64,000 nucleotides of DNA from Microbacterium testaceum StLB037 (GCF_900104345.1 NZ_FNJN01000005.1:248001-312000), one strand, 5' to 3'; shown: positions 36,051-45,031, counted from the stretch's first letter. Made by a program: numbers and translations. Notes: generated from the letters alone by a model not told the origin.

Positions 36051-38132
36051 CTAGAGTCGACGCCGCCGTGCGCGCACCAGGACCCCCGAGCCGGCGACGA
36101 CGAGCAGAAGCGCAGCACCGATGAGGACGGGAGCCATCGCGCCGTCGCCGCCGGTGACCGCGAGGTTGGCACGACCCGCTGACGCCGGAGTCGGAGACGT
36201 GGAGGGCTGAGGAACGGGGAGCGCCGCGATGCGCGCCACGGCGGTGGAGGGGGCCGAGACCGTCTGGACGTTCCCCGGCGCGGTGCCCGACGCCGTCGCC
36301 GTGTTCGAAACAGAACCTCTCGTCGCGTCCTCACTCGTGGCGGTGTACGTGGCGGTGAAGACGGTGCTCTCACCGGGGGCGAGCGTCGTCGTCCCGGACG
36401 GAGAGACAGCCCCCATCGTGCCCGTGCCCGTGAACGCGCCCTCGGTCACCCCGACGCCGGTCACCGTCACGTTGCCGGTGTTGGCGACGGTGAAGCGGTA
36501 CGAGATCTGGTCGCCGACGTGGAACGCGCCGCCGGGTGCGGGGGCGGCGGTCTTGTCGAGAGCGAGGGACGGGGCGGCCGTCCCGGACAGAAGCGCCCGC
36601 GACGCCGCCGAGGTCACGGGGATGCCCCGTGCGGTGCCGGTGGCCGTGGCGGTGTTCGACGTGGTGCCCCGATCGATGTCGCCCTGGGTGAGCGTGTAGG
36701 TCGCGGTGAACACCGTTGCTTCGCCGGGTGCGAGTGCCGCGACCGTGGCGGGAGTGGGGGCGCTCATGACGCCACTCCCCGTGAACGCGTCCTCGCGGAT
36801 CGCGACGTCCTTCACGGTGACGTTCCCCGTGTTGCGCACATCGAAGGTGTACGTGATGTTCTGGCCGACCGTGTAGGCGCTCAGTCCGGCGGGAGATGCG
36901 CTCTTCTGCAGGGAGAGAGAGCCGGCCGCCTGAATGGGAAGCGCCGCGGTCGATGGCTGAGAGGTGATCGTCGACCGCTGGAAGTATGTCGCGGTCGCTT
37001 CCGCGGTGTTCGTGACGACCCCGGCGTCGACGTCCGCCTGAGTGAGGACGTAGCTCGCGGTGAACGTCGTCGATGCCCCGGGCGCGAGCGAGCCGGAGGT
37101 GCTCGGGCTGATCGGACCGAGTTGGCCGGTGCCGGTGAACGCCGTTTCGTCGACGGCCACATCACGGACGGGGGTGTTTCCGGAGTTGGTGACGCGGAAC
37201 GAGAAGGTGACGGCCTGCCCCGCGGCATAAGGGGCCGCCGCCGCGGGCGCCACCGTCTTCTCGAGGGTCAGACCGGCGCACAGACCGCTGTCTTGAGGGG
37301 CGGTCGCTCCGAAGAAGACCAGGCCGGTGGATGCGAGGGTGTCGACGGGGATGGGTGCGGCGGACGCGGTGGTGGGCAAGTTCCTGACGGCGTAGATCTC
37401 TCCGCCGCCGCTGGGCAGGTAGATGACGTTGCCCGATTGAGCCGCGCCATAGGTGGTGGGGACCGTGCCCACCTCGATGACCGAGTTGTCGGGCTTGATG
37501 CGGAACAGCGTGCTGACGTTTGTGCCGGTACCGACGGCGAGGATGTCGCCGTCGTTCAGGCTGAGGAAGTCGCCGGCCGACCCGAAGCCCGGAGGGAAGG
37601 ACGCGCGAAACGGCGTGGCGACGCCCGTCGTCGGGTTGATCTGGAAGATCTCCGTGGAGTTGCCCGTCCCGGTGAGAAGGTCGCCAGTGGGGAGGGCGCT
37701 CAAGGCGTTCGCATCATAATTCGCAGGAAGGCCCGTGATGGGCGTGCCGGAAATTTCCTGCCCGGTCGTCGGGTCGATACGCCAGAGGACGTTGACGCGC
37801 ACGCCGTACAGCGTGGTGCCGTCGCCGAGGAAGGCGATGTCGTAGTAGTCCCGGGTGAGGGGCACGGAGTTGAGGAGCGTCCCCGTTGTCGAATACTCGT
37901 TCAGCGCGAGCCGACCGGACCCCACGTTGGCGTAGATGCTGCCGGCGGCGCACACCGTGGCCGCCTGAGCGGCGGGTGCCGCCACCGCGGGGGCGACGAG
38001 CCCCAACAGCCCCGCCAGAAGTGCTGCCGCGAGGATCCCGATGGAGCGCGCGAAACCGCCTGGACGCTTGACAGCGCTCGGTGGCGAAGCTTCGGCGCGA
38101 CGAGCGCGCCCCGCAGAGGCGTTCGGATTCAT
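36051..38132 (-). CDS. LAVTG-anchored surface protein with DUF11-type repeats
   Basis: A 693-residue secreted protein. A long signal peptide (about 1-58) has an Arg-rich start, a hydrophobic core and an AXA-like cut. Residues about 60-285 form a DUF6923-like N-terminal domain (Tyr/Gly-rich repeats such as YDIAFLGDGTTLYGVR). Three DUF11/DUF7507-type beta repeats follow, each with the VTNTGNVTV-like core and a TATYTLTQ(A/G)D segment, at about 290-405, 405-515 and 520-635. The C-terminus has LAVTG, a hydrophobic helix and an Arg-rich tail: a class E sortase (LAXTG) signal. Last of three surface genes, followed by a terminator. Probably a cell-wall stalk or adhesin. Confidence 0.82.
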   Translation of the reverse strand: MNPNASAGRARRAEASPPSAVKRPGGFARSIGILAAALLAGLLGLVAPAVAAPAAQAATVCAAGSIYANVGSGRLALNEYSTTGTLLNSVPLTRDYYDIAFLGDGTTLYGVRVNVLWRIDPTTGQEISGTPITGLPANYDANALSALPTGDLLTGTGNSTEIFQINPTTGVATPFRASFPPGFGSAGDFLSLNDGDILAVGTGTNVSTLFRIKPDNSVIEVGTVPTTYGAAQSGNVIYLPSGGGEIYAVRNLPTTASAAPIPVDTLASTGLVFFGATAPQDSGLCAGLTLEKTVAPAAAAPYAAGQAVTFSFRVTNSGNTPVRDVAVDETAFTGTGQLGPISPSTSGSLAPGASTTFTASYVLTQADVDAGVVTNTAEATATYFQRSTITSQPSTAALPIQAAGSLSLQKSASPAGLSAYTVGQNITYTFDVRNTGNVTVKDVAIREDAFTGSGVMSAPTPATVAALAPGEATVFTATYTLTQGDIDRGTTSNTATATGTARGIPVTSAASRALLSGTAAPSLALDKTAAPAPGGAFHVGDQISYRFTVANTGNVTVTGVGVTEGAFTGTGTMGAVSPSGTTTLAPGESTVFTATYTATSEDATRGSVSNTATASGTAPGNVQTVSAPSTAVARIAALPVPQPSTSPTPASAGRANLAVTGGDGAMAPVLIGAALLLVVAGSGVLVRARRRRL

Positions 38133-38229
38133 GGTTTCTCCAATGACGGGCCTGCGGTCGGTGAACGGGTTCCGACGGCGAGGAATGGTGAGCGCCGACG
38201 CCGACCGGGCCCGGTGAAGCGGAGTCGGA

Positions 38230-40215
38230 TCAGGACAGGTGGCGTCTGCGCGCGCGGATCAGAGTGACGGACCCGACGGCGAGCAACAGCAGCCCTCCGC
38301 CCGCGAGGGACGCCGCGAGTGCGCCGTCGCTACCGGTGACGGCGAGCTTGCTACTCCCCGTTCCCGCCGCCGTCGGTGTCGAAGACGGGGCCGGGGTCAC
38401 CGGTGCGGCGGCGACGGCGACCGTGTAGGCACGCGAATCGGATCCGGCGGCATTGGTCGCGGTGATGGTGAAAGCGAACGAGCCCGAGACCGACGGCGTT
38501 CCAGAGATCACGCCGGTGGAGGCGTCGATCGTCAGACCGGTCGGCAGCGAGCCGGAGCTGACCGTGAAGGTGATCGGCCCGGAGCCCGATGCGGTGACGG
38601 TGTGCGAATAGGCCGCGCCGGCGGTCGCCGCCGGGGGCGTCGGGGAGGTGATGACCGGTGCCGCGAGGACCTGCATCGAGTAGTCGGCCGTGTCTGTTCC
38701 GTCGGCGTTCGTCGCCGTGACCTGGAAGGAGAACGACCCCGCGGCGGTCGGGGTGCCGCTGATCGCACCGGTCGCCGCGTCGAGGGTCAGGCCCGCCGGC
38801 AGTGCGCCGGAACTGACGGAGTACGTGATCGGGCCGTTGCCCGTGGCGGCGATCGTCGCGGCGTACGCCGTGCCGCTCGCGCCGTTCGGCACGGTGGTGG
38901 TCGTGATGACGGGCGGCTGCGCGACGTAGAGCGTGTACACCTGCGAGTCCGTTCCTGCGACGTTCGTCGCGGTCACGGTGAACGTGAACGTCCCTCCCGT
39001 TGTGGGCGTTCCCGAGATGGTGCCGGTGGCGCTGTCGAGCGTCAGGCCCTGCGGGAGGGCGCCGTTGGAGACGGCGAAGCTTCGCGGCAGGGAGCCGGCG
39101 GCGTCGATGGAGGCGGTGTAGGCGGTGCCCGCCGATGCGTTCGGCACGGTGGTGGTGAGGATGTCCACGGCGGTGGCGAGGACGGTGACTTGGCTGTTGG
39201 TGGTTCCGGCGTTGTAGATGTACCCGTTGACGTGGTCTACGGCGATGCCGCGGTTCAATCCGGTGGGTGCGGCGGTGAGCTGGGTGACGGTGGCGGAGTT
39301 GAGGTCGATCAGGCGGGGCTTGTTCGCGCTGAGGAAGCCGACAACGAGGTAGTTGGAGCTGGCGATGTAGGACAACGGGCCGGCCGCCGCTGCTCCGAGG
39401 GGGTAGGTCGCGAGGGGCGCCAATGTGGAAGAGTCAAATGCTGCCACCGACGCCGAGGCGGTCTGCGCACCGGTTGTGACGAAAACTCGTCCCCGTGCAC
39501 TATCAATTGCCACGCCGTTCGGGTTGTTAGGCCCGACGACGGATGTTGCTGTGGCGGCGACGACAGTGAAGTCCGAGGTGCGGATGGCGGTCAGTGCCCC
39601 GTTGGAAGATCCGTAGAGGAGTCCGTGCGTGGGGTCGACGGCGAGCTGCGTGTACTGCGAACCTGCCGTGGAGTGCTGTGCGGTGACGGTTCCCGATGCG
39701 GGGTCCAGTTCGGCGATGTAGGAACCAGTGTTGTCGGTGGCGGACACGAGCAAGCGCCCCGTGGCCGGGTTGTACGCCGTCGAGTTGTAGCGAGTGCCGC
39801 TCGGGGCGGGCCAGAAGACCGACGGGGCGGACGGGTTCAGCACGTCGAAGACGTCGATGCCCGTGGTTGATGTCACGAAGAGACGTGACCCGTCCGTGTT
39901 CTCGTCGAGCTCGAGGTTGGTCCCGAACTGACCGGTGCGCAACATCCGCTGGGTCGTCGACGGCGGCGTCGTCGACAGGTCGGTGACGTTGAGATTGCCC
40001 CCACCGCCGTTGGCCGAGTAGAGCACGTTGCCCGCGCTCGGCTTCAGAAGGAGGAAGGCGCCATTCGTGGTGGTGAACTGGTCGACCACCACGGGGGGCG
40101 AGGAGACCGCCGACGCCTGCAGCGCAGGCGTCACGACGAGCGCCCCCGCCAGCAACGCGGCACCGAGCACCTGTGCCGACCAGCGGCGGGCCGATGAACG
40201 GGGAGAGGGACTCAT
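38230..40215 (-). CDS. LAVTG-anchored surface protein with beta-propeller and three Ig-like repeats
   Basis: A 661-residue secreted protein with a signal peptide of about 35 residues. Residues about 40-340 hold YVTN/lactonase-like propeller repeats (VDPTHGLLYGSS, IDSARGRVFVTTG, VDHVNGYIYNAG). Three putative-Ig (He_PIG) repeats of about 90 residues follow, each with LPxGLTLDxATGxISGTP and a TVTATNxAGTDSxxYT end. LAVTG, a hydrophobic helix and the tail RARRRHLS close the chain (sortase E type signal). The repeats share long near-identical stretches, so unequal recombination within the gene is likely. The gap to the next surface gene is 97 bases, suggesting an operon. Confidence 0.85.
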   Translation of the reverse strand: MSPSPRSSARRWSAQVLGAALLAGALVVTPALQASAVSSPPVVVDQFTTTNGAFLLLKPSAGNVLYSANGGGGNLNVTDLSTTPPSTTQRMLRTGQFGTNLELDENTDGSRLFVTSTTGIDVFDVLNPSAPSVFWPAPSGTRYNSTAYNPATGRLLVSATDNTGSYIAELDPASGTVTAQHSTAGSQYTQLAVDPTHGLLYGSSNGALTAIRTSDFTVVAATATSVVGPNNPNGVAIDSARGRVFVTTGAQTASASVAAFDSSTLAPLATYPLGAAAAGPLSYIASSNYLVVGFLSANKPRLIDLNSATVTQLTAAPTGLNRGIAVDHVNGYIYNAGTTNSQVTVLATAVDILTTTVPNASAGTAYTASIDAAGSLPRSFAVSNGALPQGLTLDSATGTISGTPTTGGTFTFTVTATNVAGTDSQVYTLYVAQPPVITTTTVPNGASGTAYAATIAATGNGPITYSVSSGALPAGLTLDAATGAISGTPTAAGSFSFQVTATNADGTDTADYSMQVLAAPVITSPTPPAATAGAAYSHTVTASGSGPITFTVSSGSLPTGLTIDASTGVISGTPSVSGSFAFTITATNAAGSDSRAYTVAVAAAPVTPAPSSTPTAAGTGSSKLAVTGSDGALAASLAGGGLLLLAVGSVTLIRARRRHLS

Positions 40216-40287
40216 GGACGACTTCTTTCTGGGATGTCTACGTGGTGCGTTCGGGAAGGTGGGATATCGGCGTCTGCGATGAGGCGC

Positions 40288-42087
40288 TCAGGACTGCCGG
40301 CGTCCGCGTGCGCGGATGAGGGACCCGGCGCCCACGACGAGGAGCAGCGCACCGCCGCCCGCGAGAAGCGGCGCGAGTGCTCCGTTGGTGCCGGTCACGG
40401 CGAGCGTGCTGCTGCCCGTTCGTGCAGCGGGTGCCGACGTTGCGGAGGGGGACGGGGTGGCCGCTGCCGCCGCGACGGTCAGCGTGTACGTGCGTGAGTC
40501 AGTACCGGTGGCGTTCGTCGCGGTGACGACGAACGTGAATGTGCCCGAGGCGGTCGGTGTTCCGGAGATGACGCCGCTCGTGGGGTCCAGGGTCAGACCT
40601 GCGGGGAGGGCGGAGCCGTTGGCGAGGCCGAAGGTGATCGGGCCCGTTCCCGTCGCGGTGATGGTCTGGGAGTAGGCGGCGCCCGCCGTCGCGCCGGGAA
40701 TGCTCGCTGTGGTGATCGCCGGCGCCGCGACGATCGCGACGCTGTAGGTCTTGGTGTCGGTGCCCATGATGTTGGTGGCGCTGACTTGGAATGAGAACGA
40801 TCCCGCCGTCGTGGGCGTGCCACTGATGACACCGGTCGCGGGATCCAAGGTGAGCCCGGGAGGCAGGGCGGTGCCGTTGGCGAGGGCGAAGGTGATGGGA
40901 CCGGTTCCGGATGCCGCGGCTGTCTGCGCGTAGGGTGCCGCGACGGTCCCGCCGGGGAGGCTCGTGGTCGTGATCTGCGGCGCGACGGCGACCGCGAAGA
41001 CGATCCGCGTCGAAGGGCCCTGAGTGAACGTGCCGTCCTGCGTGGTCTGCGTGAATGTCACGCCCACAGGGCCGGGGAGAACCGTGGCCATCGGCGACGA
41101 TGCGTACGGGGCGGTGCCCGACGTCGGCGTCGGAATCCCCGCACCGATGAGAGTCAACGTTCCGGGCGGCGGAACCGGGAGGGTGGGCCCGGCGGCGCCC
41201 GATCCGAGCGCAGCACCGTTACCACCCCCCGGCTGGACTGGTGTCGATGCGGTGAGGTCACCGCCGGACATCGTGATGTTGGCTCCTGCAGCATTGAACC
41301 CGCCACCGAAGCCCGCGGCCTGAGTGCCCGTGCTGGTGATCACGCCGCCGGTGATGGTGATGTTTCCGCCGGTGGTCGAACGTTGCTCGGAGCCTCCGAT
41401 ACCGGGACTTCCACACGTACCCGCCGCGTTGATCACGCCGCCGGTGATCGTGATGTCGGCCGAAACGGTGCTGTACTCGCCTGCGCCGATTCCGGGTCCG
41501 CAGTTGTTCGTCTTCGCGGTGATGGTGCCACCGTTGATGGTGATGGAGCCGGCAGCCATGGCCGGCGCGAACTGCGCGCCGCCGATTCCGGCTCCGTCGA
41601 TAGCGGTCGACACGTCGATGACACCGCCGTTGATGATGACCGTTCCGAGGTCGCTGCCGTACGACGCGCCGATTGCGGCGCCGTACGCGCCTCCGCTGAT
41701 GGTGATGTCACCGCCACCGGTGGCATCGATCGTGAGGGTGTTGCCGGCGTCGACTGCGATGCCCGCATCGATACCCGAGATCGGATCCACCGCGATCGTG
41801 AGGGAGTGAGCGTTAAGGTCGAAGGTCACATCGGAGCCGTTCGGCTGACTGAGCCGGTCAGCCCCCGGCACCTGAGACTCAGGGGCGATGATGTCCGCGC
41901 CGAGACAGATCACCGCCCCGGTCGAAGGCGCCGTGGCGAACGCGGCCTGCAGGTCCGACCACGTCGTCGGTGTGACCGTGCAGGTCGCGGCCTGGGCGGG
42001 CGACGCTGCCAGCACCCCGAGAGCGACCAGCGAGACGCTCGCTCCGAGCGCGGCGGCTCGTCGAGCGATGGAACGGGTCGAAGACAT
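40288..42087 (-). CDS. LAVTG-anchored surface protein with beta-helix and two Ig-like repeats
   Basis: A 599-residue secreted protein; ATG 42087 follows a GGGGGGA ribosome site. The signal peptide ends near AAQAAT-like ASPAQAATC. Residues about 40-320 are built from short GG-x-ITITGG repeats (SGGAYGAAIGA, NGGVIDVSTAI, TGGVINAAGT, TGGVITSTGT), indicating a right-handed beta-helix or carbohydrate-binding module. Two He_PIG Ig-like repeats lie at about 365-545, then LAVTG, a helix and RARGRRQS. First gene of the surface operon and nearest to the conserved promoter at 42123-42207. Two alternative in-frame upstream starts lie in the promoter region and are rejected. Confidence 0.85.
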   Translation of the reverse strand: MSSTRSIARRAAALGASVSLVALGVLAASPAQAATCTVTPTTWSDLQAAFATAPSTGAVICLGADIIAPESQVPGADRLSQPNGSDVTFDLNAHSLTIAVDPISGIDAGIAVDAGNTLTIDATGGGDITISGGAYGAAIGASYGSDLGTVIINGGVIDVSTAIDGAGIGGAQFAPAMAAGSITINGGTITAKTNNCGPGIGAGEYSTVSADITITGGVINAAGTCGSPGIGGSEQRSTTGGNITITGGVITSTGTQAAGFGGGFNAAGANITMSGGDLTASTPVQPGGGNGAALGSGAAGPTLPVPPPGTLTLIGAGIPTPTSGTAPYASSPMATVLPGPVGVTFTQTTQDGTFTQGPSTRIVFAVAVAPQITTTSLPGGTVAAPYAQTAAASGTGPITFALANGTALPPGLTLDPATGVISGTPTTAGSFSFQVSATNIMGTDTKTYSVAIVAAPAITTASIPGATAGAAYSQTITATGTGPITFGLANGSALPAGLTLDPTSGVISGTPTASGTFTFVVTATNATGTDSRTYTLTVAAAAATPSPSATSAPAARTGSSTLAVTGTNGALAPLLAGGGALLLVVGAGSLIRARGRRQS

Positions 42088-42122
42088 GTCGTGGTCCCCC
42101 CTAGGGCGCACAGAGAACGTCG

Positions 42123-42207
42123 CCGGGCCGGGACGTTCTCTGGAACGTAGAGGGGGACACATACACATGCCTCACCCCAGGCAGCGGTTGTCAACTTTGG
42201 GTGACAA
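42123..42207 (-). promoter_or_regulatory. conserved promoter R1 of the surface-protein operon
   Basis: On the minus strand: dyad TTGTC-N10-GACAA (42188-42207) containing TTGACA (42194-42189), exactly 39 bases, then TACGTT (42149-42144), then a GAACGTCCCGGCCCGG block in the 5' leader. The same layout occurs at 58531-58616 and, without the left half-site, at 44171-44227. The dyad is too far from the -10 to be a -35, so it is probably an activator or regulator site. It overlaps the last codons of the sigma-factor gene. Confidence 0.75.
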
Positions 42208-43492
42208 ATGCGGCGCCGTGCGGAAGGGACCCGGTGGCGGTCCCCTCGAATTCGAACTGGCCCGCCCGTGCGTGGACGACGACGCGGTAGGCGGGTGCGG
42301 CCGTCGTGCCGTCGGAGACGACGGTGAGGACGGCGTCTATCGGTCCCGGGCCGGGGTCGCACACCACAGTGTCGGCACGCGTCTCGCACCTCCAGGCGGG
42401 AGGCATCTCGCCGAGGCGCCCGCCCTCGATCGTGAGGGCGATCGAGTCGGCTCGCCAGGTCTCCGCGTCGACGACGAATGAGAGCGACAGGGTGGTCGGT
42501 GAGGTCGCCTCGGCGGTGAAGTGCGCGGGGGGTTCGGCGGCAGAGGTGAGCAAGAGCGTGACGAGTCCGACCGCGGCCAAGGTCGAGCCGGCAGCGACGG
42601 ACATGGCGCCCGGCGTCAGCCCCGTGAGCGCCCGCGAGATCACGCGCGTCCCGCGCTCCACCACCCGGTGACGACTCCCGTGTCGAAGGGGCGAGAGAGC
42701 GACGGCAGCAGGGGGCTCGCTCACGGATGACACGACGAGGACGGTCGTGACGCCGAGCGCCGACGTCAGGGTCGCCCATCGCCGCCAGTTGTCTTGGCAC
42801 GTGCGGCAGCCGCCGATGTGCGCCAGCCCCGGCGCAGCGGGTTCGTGCGCCTGCCACTCCGGCTGCGGAGTCCGCGGAATGTGCGCGGCGTTGGCGGCGC
42901 AGTCGGCGTGCCCCCGGCGCAGTGTCGACACGAGAGTGGCGCGGCGGAGGGCGAGTTTGGCTCGTCGGAGCAGATTCGAGACGGCGGCGGCGTTTCGACC
43001 GAGTTCGCCTGTCAGCTCGGAGGGCTTCCGTCCCTGAACGGTGACGGCGTCGAGAACCTTCCTCTGGTCCTCGGGGAGGCTGCGGAAAGCTTCCCGGATG
43101 AGCGTGAACTCGCCATCCAGCTCGATTTCGCGCAACGAATCGTCGACCGATTCGTCCGTGGGCATCCCCTCGAGGCCGAGGGGAACATCTCGGGAACGCG
43201 ACGCACGGTATTCGTCGACGACGATGTTCCGCATCGTTCGGATGACATACGTGTGCGCGTGCGTTTGGGGTCCGGTGCCCTGGTTCCACTTGCGCAGCAG
43301 CCGAGAGAGGGCCTCGCTGAGGACGTCGTCAGGGTCAAGGGGCGGCGGGGTGACGTGGTTCGCCATTCGCTTCAGATACGGCAGCACATTTTGCAGATAC
43401 CGGGCCGCCGCGGCTCGGTCTCCGGCGGCGGCGAGGGCGGCGAGGCGGTCTGCCTCCCCCGCCGCCGTACTCTCCTCAGCCCTCATCGGCAT
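42191..43492 (-). CDS. ECF sigma factor fused to zinc-finger anti-sigma-like and membrane/sensor domains
   Basis: A 433-residue protein. Residues 30-100 form sigma region 2 (LPYLKRMANHVTPPPLDPDDVLSE, then THAHTYVIRTMRNIVVDEYR); residues 125-185 form region 4 (FRSLPEDQRKVLDAV, GRNAAAVSNLLRRAKLALRR). Next comes an H-x3-C-x2-C motif (HIGGCRTC, 225-232) as in ZAS anti-sigma factors, then hydrophobic segments at about 239-258 and 293-312, and a beta-rich C-terminal domain with two Cys (about 315-433). It is a one-piece sigma/anti-sigma/sensor, related in layout to ECF groups with long C-terminal extensions. The second ATG (43486) has better ribosome-site spacing. Likely target: the surface genes just downstream. 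Confidence 0.85.
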   Translation of the reverse strand: MPMRAEESTAAGEADRLAALAAAGDRAAAARYLQNVLPYLKRMANHVTPPPLDPDDVLSEALSRLLRKWNQGTGPQTHAHTYVIRTMRNIVVDEYRASRSRDVPLGLEGMPTDESVDDSLREIELDGEFTLIREAFRSLPEDQRKVLDAVTVQGRKPSELTGELGRNAAAVSNLLRRAKLALRRATLVSTLRRGHADCAANAAHIPRTPQPEWQAHEPAAPGLAHIGGCRTCQDNWRRWATLTSALGVTTVLVVSSVSEPPAAVALSPLRHGSRHRVVERGTRVISRALTGLTPGAMSVAAGSTLAAVGLVTLLLTSAAEPPAHFTAEATSPTTLSLSFVVDAETWRADSIALTIEGGRLGEMPPAWRCETRADTVVCDPGPGPIDAVLTVVSDGTTAAPAYRVVVHARAGQFEFEGTATGSLPHGAAFVTQS

Positions 43493-43527
43493 CCCCTCGA
43501 AGGAGCGGAATTCGCGCGCACGGGTCG

Positions 43528-43556
43528 GCGATAGATTCCTGCGCCCCGGGCGTCAA
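43528..43556 (-). promoter_or_regulatory. candidate sigma-70-type promoter of the sigma-fusion gene
   Basis: Minus strand TTGACG (43556-43551), 17-base spacer, TATCGC (43533-43528), about 40 bases before the sigma-fusion start. It looks like a housekeeping promoter. Confidence 0.5.
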
Positions 43557-43621
43557 CCGACGGAAGGAGTTTCGTTTCCCGCGCTGTCTCATGCGCGGGG
43601 CCCGCACATGAAGGAGTCCCG

Positions 43622-44047
43622 ATGAACATCTCCCCCTCCACTCCCGCCGGCAGAAGGCCGGCCGTGCAATCCCTGCGGCGCGCGGTGCACGACGCGCTCA
43701 CCGGGCCGCACCGTGTCGTGATCGTCACGGGAGCGACGAAACGCCTGCGATCGACCATCGTCGCGGATGCCGTGGAGCAGACGTCCGAGTGGATACGACT
43801 GACGGCCCCGACAGCGACCGCCGTCCGCACGGCACTGGATCTGATGCCGTCCGGTGTGGTGTTCGCTGACGATGTCGCCCTGGTCGACCTGTGGGACGTG
43901 CTGGCGGAGGCATCGCGCGTCGCGCGAAACGACACTCAGCGCGTCATCATCACGTGGCGGTTCCACCCCGAGATCGCGCAGCTGGCGGCGGCGACCAGCG
44001 GAGCACATCACCTCGGTCTCCCACACCATGGCGCTGCCTCTCGCTAG
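43622..44047 (+). CDS. degenerate P-loop ATPase-like protein fragment
   Basis: A 141-residue protein whose layout follows the N-terminal ATPase of MalT-like LuxR regulators: HRVVIVTGATKRLRSTIVAD in the Walker A place, then WIRLTAP, VVFADDVALVDLWDVL as a Walker B-like segment, VIITWR (sensor-like Arg) and HHLGLPH. The P-loop lacks the GK(S/T) residues needed for nucleotide binding, and the protein stops where the rest of a MalT protein would continue. It is either a decayed fragment or a repurposed binding protein. It is divergent from the sigma-fusion gene with a GAAGGAG ribosome site. The assignment is by pattern only. Confidence 0.5.
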   Translation: MNISPSTPAGRRPAVQSLRRAVHDALTGPHRVVIVTGATKRLRSTIVADAVEQTSEWIRLTAPTATAVRTALDLMPSGVVFADDVALVDLWDVLAEASRVARNDTQRVIITWRFHPEIAQLAAATSGAHHLGLPHHGAASR

Positions 44048-44170
44048 CCCGATGCCGTCCTGTTCTCCATCAGCGCGGCCCAGCTCGCGCTCGTTCTGGC
44101 GAGCAGCGGACGAGTCCGCCCCTCTCCCCCGGGGAGCGCCTGCTGCGCGACGCGCGGTGCGATCGGTGGT

Positions 44171-44227
44171 CAGAAGTTGACAAACGGCGTCGGCGCGCGC
44201 CGAAGTCGAGGTGGGCGTTCCTACAGT
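44171..44227 (+). promoter_or_regulatory. conserved promoter R3 of the small membrane protein
   Basis: GAAGTTGACAAACGG holds TTGACA at 44177-44182; 39 bases later TACAGT (44222-44227) forms the -10. The geometry is identical to R1 and R2, though only the right half of the TTGTC-N10-GACAA dyad is present. A CCCGGGCCCGG palindrome follows in the leader. Confidence 0.65.
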
Positions 44228-44280
44228 GATGCGATCACCGGGCATCCCGGGCCCGGCGACCTGATCCCGAGGTGATCGCG

Positions 44281-44526
44281 ATGCCGACATTCTCTGTCCC
44301 CGCCGCGCTCAGCGCGTCTCAACGCTCCGCCGGAGCACACCCTCACCCGCTGCGATCGAACGATCCGTCCGCCGACCCGACGGAGACCTCGGAGAATGTC
44401 CGCAGCCGCGACGGGGGTCGGGCGGAGTCGCTGTCGTTCTTCCGCGGAGTTCTCATCGCCGCTCTTCTCGTCATCCCCGTGTGGGGCGGTGTGATTGCCG
44501 TCGTGGCCCTCGCCCTCTCGCGGTAG
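44281..44526 (+). CDS. small single-pass membrane protein
   Basis: An 81-residue protein with a polar Ser/Pro/His-rich N-terminal 55 residues and one hydrophobic helix near the C-terminus (VLIAALLVIPVWGGVIAVVALAL) ending in SR. A strong ribosome site GAGGTGATC precedes the ATG; an in-frame GTG three codons earlier overlaps that site. Function unknown. It carries the same promoter layout as the LAVTG surface proteins, so it may be an accessory of their display or regulation. It ends 39 bases from the convergent lsr2 gene. Confidence 0.6.
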   Translation: MPTFSVPAALSASQRSAGAHPHPLRSNDPSADPTETSENVRSRDGGRAESLSFFRGVLIAALLVIPVWGGVIAVVALALSR

Positions 44527-44565
44527 GCGAACGACGGGCGCGCCTGCCGTTGAGCGAAGGAACCC

Positions 44566-44904
44566 TCAGTCCCGGGACGAGGAGTGGTTCGCCGCCCGGT
44601 AGGCCTCGAGGACGGTGTTCGACATCCTGCCCTTGTCACTGACCACGAAGCCGTTCGCGGTCGCCCATCTCCGGATGGCCTCGACGTCACGGGTCGACGC
44701 GGCGCGTCGCGTGCGAGCGGGACCCCCGGAGCGGCGGCCGGCCGCCACGTAAGGGGCGAGAATGTCACGAAGGGCCTGGGCGTTCCGTCTCGAGAGATCC
44801 ACCTCGTACACACGACCGTCGATCGAGAAGTGGACGGTCTCGCCGTCTTCGATGACTGCCCCGTCGAGGTCGTCGACCATCTGGATGATTTTCCGCTGCG
44901 CCAC
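44566..44904 (-). CDS. lsr2: Lsr2 family nucleoid-associated protein
   Basis: A 112-residue DNA-bridging protein. The N-terminal dimerisation part MAQRKIIQMVDDLDG then TVHFSIDGRVYEVDLS is conserved, as is the C-terminal DNA-binding part IRRWATANGFVVSDKGRMS, in which the usual RGR minor-groove hook reads KGR. Lsr2 silences AT-rich, horizontally acquired DNA in actinobacteria. The start is GTG at 44904. Its position beside surface-protein and regulatory genes may mean a local paralogue and not the main genomic copy. Confidence 0.92.
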   Translation of the reverse strand: MAQRKIIQMVDDLDGAVIEDGETVHFSIDGRVYEVDLSRRNAQALRDILAPYVAAGRRSGGPARTRRAASTRDVEAIRRWATANGFVVSDKGRMSNTVLEAYRAANHSSSRD

Positions 44905-45031
44905 GTGGGAGGCCTTTCGTCTTCTCCGGATACGGCGACAGACGCCGCAATGCGTGCGAATCTAACGACCCGCTGACACGGCTGCGGAGCAATCCCGGTG
45001 GGAGATCAACTTTCGGCCACGAGAGCGCGCG

